The position numbers and the translations under genes are program-made. DNA of 6,133 nucleotides, taken from Deltaproteobacteria bacterium. GTDB lineage: Bacteria > Desulfobacterota > Desulfobacteria > Desulfobacterales > JAFDDL01. Location: positions 1 through 6,133 of the forward strand of contig JAFDDL010000239.1 in NCBI GenBank assembly GCA_019310865.1. The letters are read 5' to 3'. The stretch's first letter is position 1, and every line of letters starts with the position of its first letter. A model generated the notes under the pieces. That model was not told the DNA's origin. It made no database searches and was given only the letters and a program-made list of their open reading frames with translations. Shown piece by piece: positions 5,200-6,133 of the stretch.

Positions 5200-5517
5200 T
5201 TATACACAACCGGTCGGTTTCGGAAGTCCTGCCATTTTACAGGCTCCCTTGCCGGGACCTGACGGGAACAATTCGTAGATGTGTTTCAGTTTGAAACCGG
5301 TCACTTTGGAAAGCACCCGAACCATCGGAGCGATGCCGTTCTTTTTGTAGTAGTCTTGCAGAACATTCAACACCTTCCAGTGCTCTTCACTCAGTTCGTC
5401 AATACCCTCTTCGCCTTTCACATACTGTACCCATTCCGGGGCCCAATTGGTGAAATCGTCAATAAAACCATCTTCATCAACACTAAATGATTTTCCTTCA
5501 TAGTCAACCTGTGGCAT
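5200..5517 (-). CDS. dsrC: DsrC, sulfur-carrier protein of dissimilatory sulfite reduction
   Basis: A 105-residue DsrC. In sulfate reducers DsrC is the co-substrate of DsrAB: sulfite sulfur leaves as a DsrC trisulfide between two C-terminal cysteines and is then reduced by the membrane DsrMKJOP complex. Both cysteines are present, Cys93 (GACKMAG) and the penultimate Cys104 (PTGCV), eleven residues apart as in genuine DsrC. TusE/RspA-type relatives keep only the latter. The rest is typical: VDYEGKSFSVDEDGFI (4-19), W25, HWKVLNVLQDYY (46-57), and LFPSGPGKGACKMAGLPKP (83-101). The start at 5517 has AAGGAGG eight bases upstream, a near-perfect ribosome site suited to an abundant protein. It is monocistronic, with its own terminator. 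dsrAB are not in the window, which is common because dsrC is often separate. Confidence 0.97.
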   Translation of the reverse strand: MPQVDYEGKSFSVDEDGFIDDFTNWAPEWVQYVKGEEGIDELSEEHWKVLNVLQDYYKKNGIAPMVRVLSKVTGFKLKHIYELFPSGPGKGACKMAGLPKPTGCV

Positions 5518-5599
5518 GTAAATACCCTCCTTGTTGCATTAATAAAATTTACAATAGGCATGCTGCCTTTTCATCCGAATCGTCTAAAATAAAGTTCAT

Positions 5600-5628
5600 T
5601 CTTTATCTGATCAATTCACCGTTGTCAA
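5600..5628 (-). promoter_or_regulatory. Candidate sigma-70 promoter of dsrC
   Basis: On the minus strand a perfect TTGACA (5628-5623) is followed by 17 bases and TAAAGA (5605-5600), with a T/A-rich tract (5629-5640) just upstream that could act as an UP element. The -10 match is modest (three of six). Transcription would begin near 5593, giving a leader of about 75 bases that contains a small hairpin, AGGCA-TGC-TGCCT (5556-5568). Confidence 0.45.
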
Positions 5629-5691
5629 TATCAAAAAAATGAAACGTCCAAGCAGACCCATATCCATCGGAAGTCGGTCAAAAAATTTTTA

Positions 5692-5721
5692 TTTACATTG
5701 GGCAAGAATACCATTTAGGAT
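5692..5721 (+). promoter_or_regulatory. Candidate promoter of miaA
   Basis: TTTACA (5692-5697), an 18-base spacer and TAGGAT (5716-5721), with an A6T5 tract (5680-5690) directly upstream resembling an UP element. The start would fall near 5728, about 54 bases before the miaA ATG. A second -10-like box, TGTAAT (5723-5728), overlaps, so the exact hexamers are uncertain. Confidence 0.4.
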
Positions 5722-5740
5722 GTGTAATGATTTTAACCCC

Positions 5741-5756
5741 AAACCGCATGCGGTTT
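5741..5756. repeat. Perfect 16-bp palindrome upstream of miaA
   Basis: AAACCGCATGCGGTTT reads the same on both strands with no interruption. It lies 25 bases before the miaA ATG and 13-28 bases past the predicted transcription start. It could be a repressor operator, or a 6-bp RNA hairpin with a CATG loop; no U tract follows in either direction, so a terminator is unlikely. Confidence 0.6.
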
Positions 5757-5781
5757 CAGAAAAATCGTTTCTCATAACCAC

Positions 5782-6133
5782 ATGAATTTAAGCAGCAACC
5801 AACCAAAAGTCATTGTCATTTGCGGATCGACCGGAATCGGCAAAACCAGCACTGCCATCCGATTGGCCCGGAAATACCAGGGAGAAATTATCGGCGCCGA
5901 TTCCATGCAGATCTATCGATTGATGGATATCGGTACTGCCAAACCAACACCGGAAGAGCAGGCCCAGGTACCCCATCACCTCATCGACATCATCATGCCC
6001 GACACCGAATTTGACGCCGTTCAATATGCAAAGCGCGCCCGGCAGAGCATCGAATCGATTCACGGCCGAGGGCGCCTTCCCTTTGTGGTAGGCGGAACCG
6101 GTTTTTACATCAAGGCGCTGCTCCACGGCCTGT
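5782..6133 (+). CDS. miaA: MiaA, tRNA dimethylallyltransferase (5' part, cut by window edge)
   Basis: The first 117 residues of MiaA, which transfers a dimethylallyl group to N6 of A37 in tRNAs reading codons that begin with U. The gene runs off the right edge; full-length MiaA is about 300 residues. Visible motifs in order are the P-loop GSTGIGKT (15-22), DSMQIYRLMDIGTAKP (40-55), VPHHLIDI (63-70) and FVVGGTGFYIKALLHG (101-116), all MiaA hallmarks. The P-loop reads GSTGIGKT where many homologues have GPTASGKT. ATG 5782 is the only start: no ATG, GTG or TTG lies between it and the in-frame TAA at 5734-5736. There is no recognisable Shine-Dalgarno sequence. It is divergent from dsrC across a 264-bp AT-rich spacer. 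Confidence 0.96.
   Translation, partial: MNLSSNQPKVIVICGSTGIGKTSTAIRLARKYQGEIIGADSMQIYRLMDIGTAKPTPEEQAQVPHHLIDIIMPDTEFDAVQYAKRARQSIESIHGRGRLPFVVGGTGFYIKALLHGL

Noticed and set aside
4724..5278. A 184-codon plus-strand frame across yjbQ and the dsrC 3' end
   Set aside because: It crosses two well-identified minus-strand genes and the terminator between them; the product has no recognisable motif.
5788..6126. Minus-strand frame opposite miaA
   Set aside because: The plus strand carries the complete set of MiaA N-terminal motifs in one frame, so the minus frame is a shadow.

Overview
The window looks like chromosomal DNA of a sulfate-reducing member of the Desulfobacterota (former Deltaproteobacteria, possibly Desulfobacterales). 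The strongest clues are a true DsrC with both C-terminal cysteines (5200-5517), a siroheme-decarboxylase-like AsnC-fold protein of the Ahb/Nir heme route (4203-4676), and a divergent pspF / pspABC locus. Base and codon usage look even throughout, and I see no transposase, integrase, tRNA, rRNA or CRISPR array.

Layout, left to right. 1-141 is the 3' end of an unrecognised plus-strand gene, closed by a strong hairpin at 166-202. A CxxCxxCC (YkgJ-family) cysteine-cluster protein follows at 218-826. It converges on pspC across a short shared hairpin. pspA (2154-1483), pspB (1486-1247) and pspC (1236-853) form a tight minus-strand operon. Divergent to it is pspF (2334-3398), the sigma-54 activator. 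The 179-bp pspA-pspF spacer holds a convincing sigma-54 promoter for pspA (2199-2214). It also holds an inverted repeat centred near -99 (2280-2294) that fits a PspF enhancer site, and that repeat overlaps an extended -10 promoter for pspF itself.

pspF converges with a 14-bp overlap on a second minus-strand cluster: yjbQ (5095-4709), an ahbA/ahbB-like gene (4676-4203) and a nitrilase-superfamily amidohydrolase (4206-3385). The last two overlap by ATGA. Upstream of yjbQ is a strong minus-strand terminator (5137-5172) that closes the monocistronic dsrC gene (5517-5200). A 264-bp AT-rich spacer (5518-5781) carries candidate divergent promoters for dsrC and miaA and a perfect 16-bp palindrome. 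The window ends inside miaA (5782 to the edge).

The parts fit three themes. One is membrane stress sensing, with PspF, PspA, PspB and PspC in the same divergent arrangement as in enterobacteria. The second is the sulfite-reduction economy: DsrC carries the sulfur, and the siroheme decarboxylase feeds heme synthesis from siroheme. The third is housekeeping (MiaA tRNA modification, YjbQ). I see no clearly new multi-gene system. The most informative signal is the compact regulatory architecture between pspA and pspF.
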